From contig DATIFC010000060.1 in NCBI GenBank assembly GCA_035455445.1, positions 1 to 5,907 of the forward strand: a stretch of 5,907 nucleotides of DNA, written 5' to 3'. The notes under the pieces were generated by a model, which saw nothing but the letters and a program-made list of their open reading frames with translations, had not been told where the DNA came from and ran no database searches. A program made the position numbers and the translations under genes. This DNA is from AC-32 sp035455445 (GTDB taxonomy: Bacteria; Actinomycetota; Thermoleophilia; Gaiellales; Gaiellaceae). This document shows positions 5,636-5,907 of the stretch, piece after piece (the stretch's first letter is position 1; every line of letters begins with the position of its first letter).

Positions 5636-5907
5636 TGGCGCCCGTCCCCTTCCGCACCGCGATCCGCGACGCCCTCGACGAAGAGCTGGCCCGCGACGAG
5701 CGCGTGATCCTCTTCGGCGAGGACGTCGCCCTCGCCGGCGGCGTGTTCGCGACCACGACCGGGCTCCACGACAAGTACGGCCCGGAGCGCGTGTTCGACA
5801 CGCCGATCTCCGAGCTCGCCCTGGCCGGCGCCGCGTTCGGGTCGGCGGTGACCGGCCTGCGGCCGGTGCTCGAGATCATGTTCGGCGACTTCCTCACCCT
5901 CGCGATG
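5635..5907 (+). CDS. Thiamine-diphosphate-dependent dehydrogenase E1 component, beta subunit (partial, 5' end)
   Basis: The first 91 codons are present and the gene runs off the right edge; the family is usually about 325 residues. The sequence shows the E1-beta pyrimidine-binding half: FRTAIRDALDEEL (6-18), a strand ending in LFGEDV (26-31), GGVFATTTGL (35-44), FDTPISELALAGAAFG (54-69) with E60 as the conserved glutamate that activates ThDP, then TGLRPVLEIMFGDF (73-86). These are typical of pyruvate, acetoin and branched-chain E1-beta. Together with E1-alpha it would form the alpha2-beta2 enzyme. ATG 5635 overlaps the E2 stop as TGATG and no Shine-Dalgarno sequence is visible, so translation probably depends on ribosomes finishing E2. 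A dihydrolipoamide dehydrogenase (E3) gene may lie beyond the edge, but none is seen. Confidence 0.93.
   Translation, partial: MAPVPFRTAIRDALDEELARDERVILFGEDVALAGGVFATTTGLHDKYGPERVFDTPISELALAGAAFGSAVTGLRPVLEIMFGDFLTLAM

Overview
The window is very GC-rich (about 70% by eye), with strong G/C bias at third codon positions, frequent GTG starts and a start codon with almost no leader. This suggests a high-GC bacterium, most likely an actinomycetote. The sequence alone does not place it more finely. All supported genes lie on the + strand.

Layout: (1) Positions 2-190 hold the last 62 codons of a sensor histidine kinase. (2) Positions 191-344 form the only real intergenic gap. It carries a perfect 20-nt palindrome just after the kinase stop (possible terminator), a second inverted repeat with 8-bp arms (possible operator or terminator), and a good sigma70-type promoter, TTGACC-17-TATTCA, which would start transcription within a few bases of the next gene's GTG. 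(3) Positions 345-5907 hold one tightly packed operon that runs off the right edge: a beta-hydroxyacid dehydrogenase of the 3-hydroxyisobutyrate dehydrogenase family, an M24 'pita-bread' enzyme, a two-domain cupin, and then E1-alpha, E2 and (partial) E1-beta of a thiamine-diphosphate/lipoate 2-oxoacid or acetoin dehydrogenase complex. Three junctions overlap by 4 nt, one by 1 nt, and one has a 5-nt gap.

How the genes may work together: the last three encode a complex that oxidatively decarboxylates a 2-oxoacid (or cleaves acetoin) to an acyl-CoA. The first three look like upstream steps that turn an unidentified substrate into something that complex can use. The M24 protein lacks one of the usual metal-binding aspartates and a second catalytic histidine, so it is probably not an ordinary proline peptidase. 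Family members of this type are known to have moved to non-peptidase chemistry (creatinase, ectoine hydrolase, the DMSP lyase DddP). The bicupin has an intact C-terminal metal site and a slightly shifted N-terminal one. A co-transcribed set of dehydrogenase, M24 enzyme, bicupin and 2-oxoacid dehydrogenase is not a pathway I recognise, and it is the main candidate here for an undescribed catabolic system. The gene order E1-alpha, E2, E1-beta is also uncommon.
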